Positions 48,993 through 61,977 of a stretch of DNA of 64,000 nt are shown here, in pieces. The first letter of the stretch is position 1. Every line of letters starts with the position of its first letter. The stretch comes from Hymenoscyphus infarciens (lineage: Eukaryota; Ascomycota; Leotiomycetes; Helotiales; Helotiaceae): the NCBI GenBank assembly GCA_001414345.1, contig LLCB01000007.1:186001-250000 (forward strand). Direction: 5' to 3'. The notes below the pieces were generated by a model. It did not search any database and had not been told where the DNA came from. It saw nothing but the letters and a program-made list of their open reading frames with translations. The translations under genes and the position numbers were made by a program.

Positions 48993-50179
48993 ATCCTTCA
49001 AAAGGCCGATTCAAGCATCCACCCAAAAAACCACGGCATCACCGCAACCCAATTCCCAGAGACTGACCTGGACGAGAAACACCAACACATCCTCCAGCAC
49101 ACAGATCAACCTCTCCTTATCCACGCATACTAGTGTACGATAAGAAGAAAACTCGCCACTGCCGCTCCAAGAAGAAGAAAAAAGGGGTCCAGTTCCAAAG
49201 TTTCACATCCTTGGCTTATTCATGCGGGGTAAGGTAGGACCCTCGTAAGTTTTAATTTATCAACCAAGCAGAGGACCACGCACCAGAGAAGAAGAGAAGG
49301 AAGAAGGAAGGAGAGAAGAGATCAGATGAAGCGGGAAAGAAAACGGGAAGGAAAGGAAAAAGGTTGCCGGCAAAACCGAGTATTGCGGAAATAAAAGTTT
49401 GTTCTGTTTCGAGAGATGAGGTTATTGATGCTACTTAGGAAGTATACTTGTATGTCGGAAATGTGGAATAATGCGGATGCAAAAGAGTGATGGAAAGTAA
49501 TGCATTGGAGGCAGATGTATTTCCTGACTTCCCGACACCGGGGGGGTTTTGAGGGAAAATTCAAGAAAGGGCTCGGGGAAGAAATCAAGCACGTAGATGA
49601 GAAATTTGTTTCTGAACTTTTGAATTTTCTTTCTCGTCCAATGTTATCTATTGGATCGAAAAATCATTTGGATGTGCCATTAGATGGGAGCCTGAAAGCT
49701 CCCTAAACTAAAGGGTTTTATTTGAACTTGTGTTCCACCGATACCCTACATCACATATATCCCTTTCAACAAAAGGAAATGGCCATCTCGAAGAAAAGAG
49801 GAAGCAAGCAAAATCCCATTCCTTTGGGTGTCTGTAACGCCTTCGCCAACCAACTGATTAAAAAATAAATGTAGCGATTGTGTGTGTTTGTGTGGGTGGG
49901 TGATAGAGTGTACAGTAATAGATTTGTGTTGGTGGAGCTCGAGTATTTGTATGCTTTTCCGGATGTGCCGGAAGACGAAAGAGACGATTCAAAGATGCCC
50001 ATTTCATTTGAAAGGCGTTGTAGATAGCCGCTCGAGGAGGATGTCATTGTATGACCCTACTGCATCGTATCATCCAAATATATCACTCCCATCAACCCAT
50101 TCCCAACTATGATTTCCACGAGCATGCCAACCCGTTCGCTGTAAATCAAAACCAGAACCAGAACGCCATGAGATGTAGT
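48993..50179. other. Intergenic, no gene seen
   Basis: Short open frames only, none supported. Purine-rich sequence around 49270-49380. The right end is the 3' flank of the minus-strand gene ending at 50180. Confidence 0.4.
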
Positions 50180-50649
50180 TTATGAGAAGCTGACGAATTT
50201 GGGATCCCTCGGTAGTCCATCAGGACCGATATTGTTCTTTGCGAATCGTCCCTCGGTGTGTATCCGTCGTGCCTCGTCAAAGTTGACTCGTCGGTTCTTC
50301 ATGATCTTTTGTATCTCTCTCTTGCTTGAATCGTCCAATCCTGCTCGAGAGTCTCCGGATGCTACGTTCCCAGAGAGGTCGAAAGCGGCGGAGGAGAAGC
50401 CCGACTCTATATCACCAGCGAAGGTGGTTGGGAGACGGGCGTAAAGGAATGAGGTGCCGGGAATCGCAGGCATGTTTGATGTCCACCTCGAGCGTGTGAG
50501 ATAGGCGGCTGAAGACATGTGAGATGAGTGTGTATAAAGGAGAGAGGGGGGGGGGGTGAGAGGGGGGTATGAGAGGGTGTTATGAAGGAATGCTAACCCG
50601 TTGAGAGGATGAGGAAGGCAAAGACGGTTGAGTAGAGGAGGTAACCCAT
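50180..50649 (-). CDS. DUF2015 family small membrane protein
   Basis: Two exons on the minus strand, 50649-50598 and 50508-50180, joined across an 89-nt phase-1 intron, give 126 residues. The first exon supplies a hydrophobic anchor (MGYLLYSTVFAFLILST), which is why this start is preferred over the ATG at 50518 inside the intron. The C-terminal part has the hallmark of fungal DUF2015: a basic KNRRVNFDEARRI helix followed by GPDGLPRDPK. Length is usual for the family. Role unknown; probably an ER or mitochondrial membrane protein. The intron carries a long pyrimidine-rich run (plus-strand G9 near 50547). Confidence 0.88.
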
Positions 50650-51369
50650 TTTGTACGGGAGGCTGGTCGGGTTGATGAAGGTTGGTCAGTCCACTGTTGA
50701 GAAGAAGCTCGGTCTCAGGAGTTAGACTCTGTGCCTATGTAGGTGCGTGCGTTTCCTTGGCATCTGATACGAAGTGACGATGCGATGCAAATGCAAGACG
50801 TGGTGTTTAATGCGCAAATAGAAGAGTAATGCCGTCGAAGCCGTCGAAGCCGTGATGGATGTCCTTCCTGGGCTGCGACATTTCAGCCCCCAAGAGCGGA
50901 GCGGAGCGGAGCGGAGCGGAGCGAGGCTGTGACGTGAACGGGCGGAGAGTGGACCGTTATGGACTAGTACCCTCGAAAGCAGCAGTCACTCCCTGCTGGA
51001 GAGTTTGAGGAGACAACTATAACTACTCCCTCATCTAATTATAGTATGATAACTTTAGCTCATGTGCGATAGATCTCTAAGCCGACACAATAAAGTGGAA
51101 GACATGTATCAATAAAGGATCAGTCTCCTAGCCGATAACTTCTCTATCTTGGAGAGTTGCCAAGAAGCCGAAGATGTTTGGAAGAAGTGGACGCCGCTTT
51201 TATTTGCGCAGACCCCGGTCTATCGGAAGCGGATTAAATATTCTTCCAAGCGAGCATGGAACTCGGCATCTGATTGGCTTGTACGGCCCACGAACATTTC
51301 CAGATTTGATACTCCCAGCTTGATTTCTCGAGCTTCAAAATACCAATCCGTCAACACAACACCGCCAAA
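50650..51369. other. Divergent promoter region between DUF2015 and eL28 genes
   Basis: The two genes are transcribed away from each other. A GGAGC pentamer repeat (six to seven units) sits at 50894-50925, and a duplicated GCCGTCGAA word near 50833-50851. No coding region seen. Confidence 0.5.
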
Positions 51370-52143
51370 ATGTCACACCACTCCGAGCAAGTGTCCGCGG
51401 ACTTAATCTGGGAGGTTACCCGTAGGTTCTGTTTTTCTTAGGCCGATCCGGGTGGGAATTGAAGACGGGCGAGTCTGGAAAGATGGAATTGAGGATATAC
51501 TCGATGGGCGACGGAGGCTGATGAGATTCTGGGTACGCAGGCAGCCAAAACTCCTTCCTCGTGCAGCGCGCACAATCTGGAGGTGTCCGATTCTCCCGCG
51601 ATCCTTTCAACCTCAAGAACATCCACTCCCGCAAGGTACGTCTTCTGAATCGCAAAGGAAAACACATGGGCTAATCTATCACTTGCAGAATGCCGGTTTC
51701 TTGAATGATAAGGTACGAACGACTCGATGATATACGCGGCCACTATAAAGGAAGGAAAACTGACGAGGATTAGGCTGTTGGTGTGGTTGAGGAGAAGGGA
51801 GACAAGAAGGGTGTTACTTTGATCACCAAGAAGGCCAAGTTCGCACAAAAGCCAGGAAGCTCCATCCACAAGACCACCCTCGGCGGAAACAAGTCATCCA
51901 GAAAGTAGGTTGCATATGGGGAAGGAATGCTCATTCAGGCCAACATCTAATGTGCCTCTTCACAGGACCTACAAGACCATCGCCAGCAACATCGCCAAAT
52001 CCGGATACCGAGCTGATCTCCGTGCTGATGCTGTTGCCCGCGCATCTGCCATCCGTCAATCCCAAGTACCAAAGAAGGCCGCACCAGCGTCGAAAGTTCG
52101 AGGAGTCAAGGCAAAGAAGGCCGCCGCGGAGAAGGACGAGTAA
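51370..52143 (+). CDS. rpl28: 60S ribosomal protein L28 (eL28)
   Basis: Five exons, 51370-51421, 51541-51635, 51689-51712, 51774-51904 and 51966-52143, give 159 residues. The protein starts MSHHSEQVSADLIWEVTR, followed by NSFLV, FSRDPFNLKNIHSRK, NAGFLNDK and TYKTIASNIAKSGYRADLRA, all signatures of eukaryotic L28e, with a basic Lys/Ala-rich C-terminus. It is a structural protein of the large cytosolic subunit. The intron-dense 5' part, including a 24-nt third exon, is usual for fungal ribosomal protein genes. The 119-nt first intron lies only 17 codons after the start. Confidence 0.95.
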
Positions 52144-52959
52144 ATTGGGGGTTTATGAAGGGAAAGGAAATGGGTTTTGCTAGTCACGAATAGAGCTCAA
52201 TTTACGGAGTTCTGAGGCAATGGATCAATGAAATGATTCTACGGGATAAGATATGCAACTCCTTTGATCTTATCAGATCTGAAGGATGTGATTTGCAGTC
52301 GGGGTGGCCTTGGCTCTATAGACGGAAACCAAGCACCTCAAATCCAAGGGCATCTGATAAACATTTTCCCATGCCAGATTACGTCTTAGTTCAAATTTCG
52401 GCATGTGAATACCAATAGCTGCGAGGCTGAAGGCTGGAAGCTCTTGAAGACCATTCAATTAGCTGGTCTTCCCGAGGTTGTTTAGCATGATCCCCGAGAA
52501 CCCCCGCCCTGAGTTTCTCTCCTCCGGCTCTGAGTACAACATAGATAATAGCACCCTCCCAATCATCTAAGTGCAAAACCAAGAAATCCAGACTTGCTTC
52601 TTGTCGCAGAAAAGTAGGTACGAGACATACTCAGACGGTCAATCACCTTCCCCTCTATTGCATTCGCCCTGATTGGCTCGCTAGGATTTTCCCCACCAAT
52701 TTGACCCCTCTACCCTCCAAGAGTTTCCCTTGCCTGGGCAGTCAGAAGACTGAACTCAACAACCACCCTTTTCTTTCTCACCATCCATCTTCCTCCACAC
52801 AACCTCTCCAACTTCCACTCCCAATTCCGTACTTAGAACCAACCACCCCAGGTACCATACCCTTCCCTCCTCTGGATCTCTCTATCGATCACAGCTCAAT
52901 GCGGGGTATATATTGACGCTTGTGTTACAGAAAGTTTATCGCTCACCGAAACCGCAAAC
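52144..52959. other. Intergenic and malate dehydrogenase promoter
   Basis: No gene. The right half is strongly CT-rich (52700-52880), as in promoters of highly expressed fungal genes; a TTACAG near 52924-52929 could be the acceptor of an untranslated-leader intron. Confidence 0.45.
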
Positions 52960-54275
52960 ATGGGAATCAAAGCCGGTGAGTTGCATTTTGAGTTTTGGGA
53001 GCCAGGAAGAGCTTGTACTGACCTCGATAGTCGTCGCTGGTGCCTCTGGAGGAATTGGACAAGTAAGTTCCCTCTAGTCTATACCGTTTCCTGTTGGGAT
53101 GGTAGCTAACAATTCTCTCAACAGCCATTGTCCCTCCTCCTCAAGACCTCCTCACTCATCTCCGAGCTTGCTTTGTATGATGTGGTCAACACCCCAGGTG
53201 TTGCTGCCGATCTCTCGCACATCTCCTCCCCAGCAGTGCGTGTACATGAACAATGGAATGGACATACGGGCTGATGTTGGTTGTAGAAAATCACTGGCTA
53301 CCTCCCCAAGGACGATGGAGCCAAGGCCGCTTTCAAAGACGCAGATATTGTTGTTGTTCCCGCTGGCATTCCCCGTACGTACACTATCCCCGGCAAATCA
53401 TTGAAACAAATCTAATACAGCTCTACAGGCAAGCCAGGAATGACCAGAGATGATCTCTTCAACATCAACGCCGGCATTGTCAAGGGCCTCATCGAGGTCA
53501 TTGCCGAAGTTGCACCAAAAGCCTATATCCTAATCATCTCTAACCCCGTCAACTCGACTGTCCCAATTGCCGCTGAAGTGCTCAAGGCAAAGGGAGTCTT
53601 TGATGCTAAGCGTCTTTTCGGTGTTACCACCCTCGATGTTGTCCGAGCTGAGACCTTCGTTGCTGAGATTGTCGGCACAACCAATCCACAAGACTTGACC
53701 ATCCCAGTTATTGGAGGTCATTCCGGCGAGACTATTGTTCCTCTCTTCAGCCAAGCCAAGCCTTCAGTTACCATTCCTGCTGACAAGCTTGACGCTTTGG
53801 TTAACCGTGTTCAATTTGGGGGTGACGAGGTTGTCAAGGCAAAGGATGGAGCTGGATCTGCTACCCTTTCCATGGCATATGCTGGTTTCCGGTATGTGGA
53901 GAACTTCATATCATGTTCTTTCCTGATGATAAAATAGATTTGCCGAAGCTGTTCTCAAGGCTCTTTCCGGCGAGAAGGGCATTGTTACCCCAACTTTCAT
54001 CCACCTCAAGGGTGTTCCAGGTGGTGACGAGATTGCAAAGGAGACTGGTCTCGAGTTCTTCTCAGTTCCTGTAGAGCTTGGTGTAAGTTTTCCTTTCCTC
54101 ATCCTTGATTCCTGCACTAACACGATTTGCGTAGACAACTGGTGCCGAGAAGGCCCAGAACCCTCTCACCAACATCAATGACGCCGAGAAGAAGCTTCTC
54201 AAGGCATGTCTTGAGGGACTAAGTGGCAACATTTCCAAGGGTGTTACCTTTGCACACAACCCACCTCAAAAGTAG
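52960..54275 (+). CDS. Malate dehydrogenase (NAD), cytosolic-type
   Basis: Seven exons, 52960-52975, 53031-53062, 53125-53235, 53287-53374, 53429-53891, 53938-54082 and 54135-54275, give 331 residues. It interconverts malate and oxaloacetate with NAD. Visible residues are the Rossmann GASGGIGQ (9-16), substrate Arg83 and Arg89 in IPRKPGMTR, Asp152 and Arg155 in LDVVRAE, and catalytic His180 in [12 protein letters not shown]. There is no N-terminal extension, so it is the cytosolic rather than mitochondrial form; a peroxisomal signal is also absent (ends PPQK). Intron 4 has two acceptors 8 nt apart (TACAG at 53420 and 53428); only the second keeps frame. First exon is only 16 nt. Confidence 0.95.
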
Positions 54276-55253
54276 TTTTCCCATCTTTCCCACCTGTTTC
54301 TTTTCCTGCGCCTCTTTTCTAGTCAAATTATCACAAAATTCTTGACATCTCTTGTGTCCCAAATTTCACCAAGGATCTGCCTTGACACGAAAACCATGTA
54401 CTTCTCATTCTTTTGTCTTGGGGCGAAATTTTCCTACTCTCCTACCAAATATTTCCATCGTTGGTCAGTTGAACTCGGTGACTGATCGTTGGCGCTCTTT
54501 AGGTAGGCTCTGAAAAGCTTAGGATATCTCTATGAAAGTATGAAGTTGGCTGGTTGACTTTTCTCCGGCTTCTTTTCATTCATTCCTTTCAGTGGATAGA
54601 CGCACTCAAGGGGATGCATTTGAGAGTAGAGACGGGTATGATAAGAAGAATTAAATAAACGCCATTACAATGAGTTCCCTAAGAAGCCAATTGAAATGCA
54701 TTTTGTGATATTTTCCGGGATGTTGAGACTCTGTACCGGAAATCCTCTCTCTATTGACCTGCCACTAAATGCCTATTCTCCATGCCTATGCCGCTGAATA
54801 TCAGGATCGTCGTGATACCCTTCACCCGAGAATCAAGCTGTGTTCCGTCACACCTTCAAATCTGACATTACGTCTTACTCCAGACTATGTGATACCCCTC
54901 AATCCACTTTAATGAGGGGTCGCCTCACCCCATTCTATTTTCCCATTTCTCCGACAGAAATGGCGTAAACCTGGCTCTACACTTCCTTTGATCCTGGTTG
55001 TGCATCATCTCCTGTGATGTCTCGTCAGGTGCTTCGCCAATTCATGATACTCATATATACAAATTCTCTTCCTGGATCGAGATGTCATGCCAAAACCAAA
55101 GGGTTCATTTTTCCCCCCCAAGTTGTGGGAAATGAATATTTTGACCCCCAACAAACTAAATCCTAAATGAACTTCCACTTTTCGTGAATTCCCATTTTTT
55201 TTGGGGGGTGAGGACAGAAAGGAATGAATGGATGGATGGCAAGTTTCTTAAGC
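54276..55253. other. Convergent 3' flanks of malate dehydrogenase and trs33
   Basis: Both genes point into this 1-kb region. No coding region or repeat of note; it presumably holds the two 3' untranslated regions. Confidence 0.45.
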
Positions 55254-56506
55254 TCAAGGTTTCGCAGCGACGACGATGGATTTTATTTGGAAGGTTGCGC
55301 CGGGGAGTTCGGAGGTTTCGGCTTGGACTGTGGCGTTTATTCCCATGCTTGCGAGGGCTCCGCGGATGATGCCGCAGGGGAACCAAAGGAACTTGAGATG
55401 TGTTAGTTCTGTGCTTCAATTTTTTTTCTCTTCCTTTTGTTGAGAGGGGCCGGAGGGGGGGTGGATTAGAATTTGGGAATGGGTTCAAATGGGGTTGAGG
55501 ACTTGTATACGTGAATGATGGTGATGCTAGGTAGAGAATACGGGGATTCGTATATCGAGAACTTACAGGTTGAGCTCTAACTACAGCTTGTCCCCCGGCT
55601 TCTGTGCTCATTTTCGCAAATGGTCGGAAGGAGTTATCTGTTAAAACGTAGACTCCCTATTTTTCTTATTATTAACATTTCTCTCACTCCATTCCTGTTT
55701 TTCTCTGAACCATAAAATGCAAGAATGGAAAAGGGAAGGGGGAAACATACCCTATGATTCGTCTTCAAATTATCGATTTGTTTCCGGAAAACAAGCATCC
55801 AAAGGTCTTTGCAGAGGAATTTTATTACGTCGAGGGTATCTGTGAATCGGGGTCTGTCTTTGGAGAATCTGTAGGTTGATCGGTCAGCAAGATCCTTAGA
55901 TTGTTCTTCGGCGTGATCAAAGAGAGCTCGATGGGATGGGATGGGGGATGAGAGAGGGGGATTTTAGAGACAGGTAGAACGATAACTTATTCTCACTTGA
56001 GAAATCCGCCAGAACCACAACTCGAAGTAGGTTCCCTGCAACCCGACACTTCATAACCCTCTCCCCTCTGTCTCTGAGTAGAGCCCCCAGTGCCTCAACC
56101 TCGATCCACATCTCTCCCTCAATCCCGATGCCTCACTCTTCATACCTCCAACTTCCTCTCCCCTCTCCTCCCCAAGAATAATATAACATTGAAGAGAAAC
56201 CACCCAAACATACCGTTCAACCAAGCCCTGTCCAACTCTATACCCCAACCCTTCAAGCCGATAAAAAACCACATCCCTCTCCTCCTGTTCCTCCTCCCCT
56301 ACCATACTACCTCCCATACCCCCCACCATACTCCCCTCCACCCCATCCCCTCCAACATTATTTCCGCCAATCCCATCCACCTCCCTAACCACCCTCCAAG
56401 CCATAGGAACCAACTCAATCATCAACAAATCCAAGCACGAAGAGTTGAGGAAGGACGCCTCGGGGTCCGAGGCGTTGTAGGGTGGGAGGGGTTGTTCGAA
56501 GGACAT
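55254..56506 (-). CDS. trs33: TRAPP complex subunit Trs33 (TRAPPC6)
   Basis: Four exons on the minus strand, 56506-56214, 55868-55751, 55656-55567 and 55391-55254, give 212 residues. It is a Bet3-fold subunit of the TRAPP tethering/guanine-exchange complex acting on Golgi Rab GTPases. Family landmarks are [33 protein letters not shown], the FLCKDLW and [17 protein letters not shown] blocks, and the terminal [16 protein letters not shown] Gly-rich insertion of about 35 residues follows the first block, as in other filamentous fungi. Intron 1 is unusually long (345 nt) and intron 3 is 175 nt; the last acceptor (CTCAAG) was chosen over an upstream CACAG because the latter gives a stop. Confidence 0.92.
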
Positions 56507-57360
56507 CTTTTATGTTTTTCCTTCTTCTTCTCTTTGTTCTCGTTCGTCTGGGTTGTTTGGGGTATTGGGTTTGGGCTTGGTGTTGGTGTGGCGGGCTGCT
56601 TGTGCTTGGTCTTATGAGGATTGAGGACTGAAGGCTTCCTGGAACCAACGTCTGCGTCTGCGAGGCACTCTTGATTATGCGTGCGTAGAGATTTTCTCAG
56701 GGCGCGTCGTAAGTCTATTAATCTCCTTCGTATATGTGGAGAAAGGCGACTTGGGGTATGTGTGCGGTGGCTCTTGCCTGTTGGTCTGATGTTCGCGGTG
56801 GATTCGACGAATGGGCTTTCAAAAAGAGCTGTGGTTCGGAATGATGGAAAAGGTCCAGGCCTCAGTCGGGAACGTCGCGGAAGAGTCTAAATGGCGAGAA
56901 GGTCTTGAAAGGCGTATTGGAGTGTGAGAGTAAGTGTGGCAGCTCAAATTTGACCTCGTACAAAAGGTGGTGGTGGCTTGGGGCGCGAAGACGGGATTTT
57001 GAAGCTCGGTTCACCGAGGTCGTTCAGGAAGTCTTGTCTTTTCAGTCTCCCGATGACTACGAATTCTGATCTCGCACATATTCACTGCATATATAGTTTG
57101 GCATTCATGATCATAATTTTATAGCTTGATTTTTTACTGTACTTTATTCTACTTGATTCCTCCGTCGAAACCCCCCACTAGCAATCCGCAAAATCCAACC
57201 GGGAAATAGAAGATACAGTCCAAAGATGAATTTACCTCCAATAAGAAAAGACTTTCCCTGGAACAAAAGTCTCCACCGTTTACGCCAACCAGTTCGCCTT
57301 GTTTATTCGTGCATATCATATAATCCAGCCGGATTTTATGCTTCCCTCCCATAAACCAAA
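56507..57360. other. Intergenic: trs33 promoter and tup1 3' flank
   Basis: No supportable gene. The plus-strand open frame 56681-56890 has no support. Confidence 0.45.
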
Positions 57361-58725
57361 TCAAGGATTGTAAGGCTTGTAGCTCCAGATTCTAGCTCTC
57401 ATATCACCACTACCAGTGGCAAAGGAGCCACCACTTGGGCTTGGTGCGACGGAGATGACGCTGTTCTTGTGACCTTGCAGCATAAGTTGAGTGTTACCGG
57501 TTCTAGGGTCCCAGAATTGAACACCACGGTCCTTGGATCCAGAAAGAACCCAGTTTCCATCAGGTGTAAGAGCAACAGAAAGAACAAAATCCTATTAACA
57601 GTTAGTAAATGTTTCAAATATGAGCATATGAATAAACGTACCTTGTGACCCTCGAAAGTTCTAATACAACGTCCACCTTTTGGAGCATTGTTTGGGTGAC
57701 CACCTCTTGGTGCAACAAGCTCCCACATCTTGATAGTCTTGTCCAAACTTCCAGATACAAGATCCTTTCCATTTGGAGCAAAGGCTACCGAGTAGACAGA
57801 ATCCTTGTGACCATCTGGGCCTTCAAGTCTCTCAACCAAGTAACCAGAGCTTGCGTCCCAAACGCGGACACTCTTATCCAGAGAGCCGGCAGCAACAAGC
57901 TTGGTATCTGGGGAGATGGCCACAGTGGTGACACCGTCTTCGATGCTGAGAGTGAGAATGTTTTGACCTTCGTTGATATCCCAAAGACGGACAGTGCGAT
58001 CACCACTTCCAGACGCAATAGTGCGACCATCGCGGGCAAAGTCCAAAGAGTAGATGTCCTGCTCGTGACCAGCGAAAGTGTTTCTAATGGTTCTGGAAGC
58101 AATATCCCAGACACGGATCAATTTATCTTCGGCACCGGTTGCGAGATATCTTCCATCCGGACTGAAGCAGACACTTCGGATGTAGAGATCACCGACAGAG
58201 TCGACGCTCTCATCTTGAAGAATGCTGATTCTGTTACCGGTGATGACATCGAAAATCTGAGCAGAGCGGTTGCAACCAGTAGCAACATACTTTCCATCGT
58301 GACTAAAACGAACACAGCAAACAACACTTTCGTGTTGAAGAGTGTGAACGAGATCAACGTCAAGAACACGAGGGACCTCTGGGTTGAAGATGGCAAACCA
58401 ATCGGAATCAACCTTCTTTTGGTGGGCGGGCAAACGTTCGAGATCCAATTCTGCAAGAGCATTTCCGACTCTAGCGAAACCTGGGGCGATGCCACCAAGC
58501 GCATGTGGGTTTGGGTGGCCGACTTGAGGTGAAGCTGCGGCTCTTGGGTCTGGATATGGCATTTGCTGGTTCAATTGTGGGGTTGCTGGCCCGCCAGGTC
58601 CACGATTCAAGACACGACCTTTGCCAGGACCTGGAGAGGCGGTGGACTGGGGAGGCTGTTGAACACCATATCCGTTAGGGGCTGGTGGTTGTGGGTATCC
58701 GCTGCCTTGGAAGGGGGGTTGTTGT

Positions 58726-58765
<40 letters not shown>

Positions 58766-59434
58766 ATTGTTGTGGTGGGCCTTGTTGGATTGGTGGAGGT
58801 GGGGGAGGTTGTGGCATCTGGTGTTGATGAGGACCTGGGCCATGTTGCTGATCTTGTGCTTGTGGTGGAGCGAGACCTGGACCATTCTGACCTTGACCTG
58901 CCATGATTCCTCCGAACAAATTACTTGGGCCATGACCGAGTGATGGTGGTGGTTGTTGAGCAGGGCCCGAGTTTGAAGATTGAGGACCTGGCCCGCCAAT
59001 TCCCGGAGGGCGAGGGGCTGCTCCTCGAGCTTCAAGCTCACGGTGTAGACGAGCAATCTCTTCTTCGTATCTGGTGAAGTTAGCGCCGGGCCAATGACGA
59101 CAGGTCGATGTTCTTACTTTGCTTTGATTGCAAGGTGTTGTTGTTCCATTCCGAAGACCTTCTCTCGGACCATTGCCATCTCGTTTATCTGATGGGTCAC
59201 TGTGTCCCATGTTAGCACACCCTCACACCAACACCAAGCTTCCCCAATTAGCGGAGTTACCACGCCGTGTGGCGGTGGTCACTTGCGACGGGTTTGCGAC
59301 TTACTGGACTGCTCAACCTCCCCACTCACTCGAGCCTGATTCTCGAACTCTGCGCGGACTTGATCCAGCAGCTCATTCAATCGCGTGTTGCCTGGGGCCG
59401 GGCCCAAACCACGATGCTGGTTATACATGGACAT
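57361..59434 (-). CDS. tup1: Tup1-family transcriptional corepressor (RcoA/RCO-1 type)
   Basis: Four exons on the minus strand, 59434-59305, 59199-59118, 59070-57642 and 57591-57361, give 623 residues. The N-terminus (residues 1 to ~90; [16 protein letters not shown] and [20 protein letters not shown]) is the coiled-coil tetramerisation and Ssn6-binding domain. Next is a Gln/Pro/Gly-rich linker with a poly-Gln tract at about 171-188, then a conserved [22 protein letters not shown] lead-in cut by the usual boundary near residue 270-300, and seven WD40 repeats to the C-terminus ([10 protein letters not shown]). It represses carbon-regulated, developmental and stress genes when recruited by DNA-binding factors. 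Introns are 105, 47 and 50 nt; the first exon is confirmed by protein continuity. Confidence 0.95.
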
Positions 59435-61977
59435 GATTGCGGTGTGGAAGGATGGGAGTTGATGGCGGGGCGGTGTTGACGGGAAAGGGGGTGTTTGTTG
59501 AAGCTATTCAAAGCGGTACTGTACTTGTACTTGGGATCGCAATGGAGACACCGATGTTGTAGACTGAGGGTGATGATGCGCCGGGTGGTTGGACGTTGTT
59601 GATGAACTGGACAGAACAGCTAGAGGAGGCTCAGGTTGACTGGACTGGCGAGGTCGTGCGTCAAGCAGGGCGGGCTGGCCTGGTGTTGAACAATCGCACG
59701 CGTACTAGTACGTTGGCGACTTTCGAGATGCGCCGCACAGTTTCGCAGCGATCTTGGCATCCACTGGGGTGATGAGGGAAGGCGGTCGATTAATTCGGGA
59801 GATGGAAAGCGATCCGGGTCTCTCAAGCGACGATGATACGCAGATGGGAAGGTGAAGGTGAAGGTGAAGGCGAAGGCGAAGGCGAAGGCAAAGGCAAAGG
59901 GGAAGGGTTGCGGCAAGTGCGTTCGCTGGCTATTTTCTGGAGGAGCTGTTGCCCACATAAGTCTTCCGCAAAAGATAAACTCCCCTTACCCACGCTAATC
60001 ATGACGCTAAATCCAGCCCCTGTCTTTTCATTTTGAGGGCAAGCACGACCGAGCGGGGCGTCTCCGCTAGCGCGCAGGGCTAGTCCGGGATGATACAAGG
60101 CTTCCCTGCCTATCTGGGAAGCGGCGGGGCATGGGGCGGCTCCACCATGGCGTCGCTCTTGCCTGGAGCAAATTCGCTTCACACATGGCTGCAGCACTGC
60201 AGATTGCAGACCGGGACCGGGGATGCAACGGCTGTTGCTGACTCTTCTCAGCATTCTACTTCGTAATTTTCTCCCTCTCTCTACCAAGACTCCAGTATTA
60301 CTGTCCACTTACGCACCCCGGTCGTCGAATCTGAATCCGACCTTTACGAGCGCACCGGTGGTGGATTCGTCAACCTGGGATTTCGTCGATGATTACCTCA
60401 TCCAACTTGTAACATCGGTTGAACCTCCACTGTGTGTGCAGGTGTGAGGCGCCCATGGAAGCTTTTTGTTTCGCTACAGAGGAAAGTGGGCTACGAAGGA
60501 AAGTGGGGGCCGGCCTTGGCAATGGAAAACGTGACAGGTGGAAAGCGGCTGTATTCATCTGTTTTCTAATTGGATCGGTCTCATTTCTCCGATGACGGGC
60601 AGCCTGTGGCCCGTGCCACGGTGGCCGTGTGCCGACTGAGCCGACTAAACCGACTCGGGAACGGCTTTGGCTGTTGATTGGCGGAGGGGGGATTTTACAG
60701 CACATCAACACAACATCATGCTGTTGCTGTTTCGGCAACACCTGCACACCTGCACACCTGCACACCTGCACACCCTCTCCATCTTTACGCCGCAGCATGG
60801 GGTAAGATTTTGCGGCGTTACTCCCAAATACAGCCTGATAAGCAAGAGGTGGTCTGTCCGCTGCAGAGAGATTGTGCCAATAATGGAATCGAGCATCCTT
60901 TTACGTATACTGGGTTCACTGCATTCGTGCATCACTCTTCCCCTCTTGCATACTCCGTACTGTTGTATGGAGTATATCTGGAGTATATCTGGAGTATATC
61001 AGAAGCCGGCCTAGCTCGAAGTCAATAAGTACAATTGTAGATGACGCCACATCTCTAATGCGTATTAGCTTTACCCGGGTTGCACTCCCCTCGTCCTGTC
61101 TTCTGTTTTCGTACCACTATTGGCGCCATTGTACAAGTGAACCACCATCTTGTGTGAGTTGCCACTTGACGGCAGTAAGCGAGTGGGCGGGTCTTTCTTC
61201 TATTTCTTTTGGTGTACCTCGGTTGGCCCTACAGTAGACAGCCTCGATACGGGGCAATCTGTGTTACTCCGCAGTGTTGTAGGAAGGAAAGGCAGCAGTC
61301 ATCGCATTGCAGCTCGTGAAGTAGTTTCCGCGTTGGCCTTTGGTTCTCTCACCATTGACCATAAAAGCGACAGTGAATATCTCTGAATATTCCGAGAACC
61401 TAAAGTATTACCAAATATTGGAGGAGAATTAAAGTTGATTGTTCCAACTATCTAAATTAAGTTTCAATTGTTCAGAGTCTTTCATCTTACATTGCTCTAG
61501 ACTAGAACAATGAGCAGGTGTGTTTTAATATTCATCGCGAAGCTCTCTAAATCAGATTCACTTCCTTGGTACTAATTCACTCTAAGACTATACTCTACTA
61601 ACTCTCGGTCTTGCGGCCTGTTTGGCTGGCAGAGTTTTGGATTGTTTAGGATATACACCACTAAAAAACTGTTAAGGTTAAAAAGGATAATTTAAAATAT
61701 TTAACACTTGAGATATACTAAAATGTTTGGCCTGTATATCTGACATTTCGGATAATGTTTTCCGGCGCAACGTCAAGGGTTACATGGCGTACGCATTTTG
61801 GATGAGTTGATTGAGTGGAATATCAAGCATGCCGATAAAGACTTTCCGGAGAGTAAACGAGGAGATGATGAATACCTTGAAAACTCATCCTGAACAGAGT
61901 AACTGAGAAAAGGGAAATAACAAGAATCTTTCTGACTATAAAATCGACCTACTTCTCACGCGGATAGTTCTGCAACA
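59435..61977. other. 2.5-kb upstream region of tup1 with several short tandem repeats
   Basis: No supportable gene. It holds a GAAGGY hexamer array at 59847-59902, a CACCTGCA octamer array (4.4 copies) at 60739-60773, and three copies of GGAGTATATCT at 60969-61000. A long 5' untranslated leader and large promoter are common for Tup1-type regulators, so part of this is probably tup1 control DNA. Confidence 0.45.

Noticed and set aside
56090..56617. 175-codon plus-strand open frame, Pro/Asn/His-rich
   Set aside because: Antisense of trs33 exon 1 and intron 1; composition comes from the CT-rich strand.
57645..58532. 295-codon open frame on the plus strand
   Set aside because: It lies wholly antisense to the WD40 exon of tup1, whose protein identity is certain; the long antisense frame is a codon-bias shadow.
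61610..61760. GGCCTGTTTGGCT near 61617 resembling the Harbinger-type MITE end
   Set aside because: No inverted partner with a 3-bp duplication was found; only a weak partial match near 61727.
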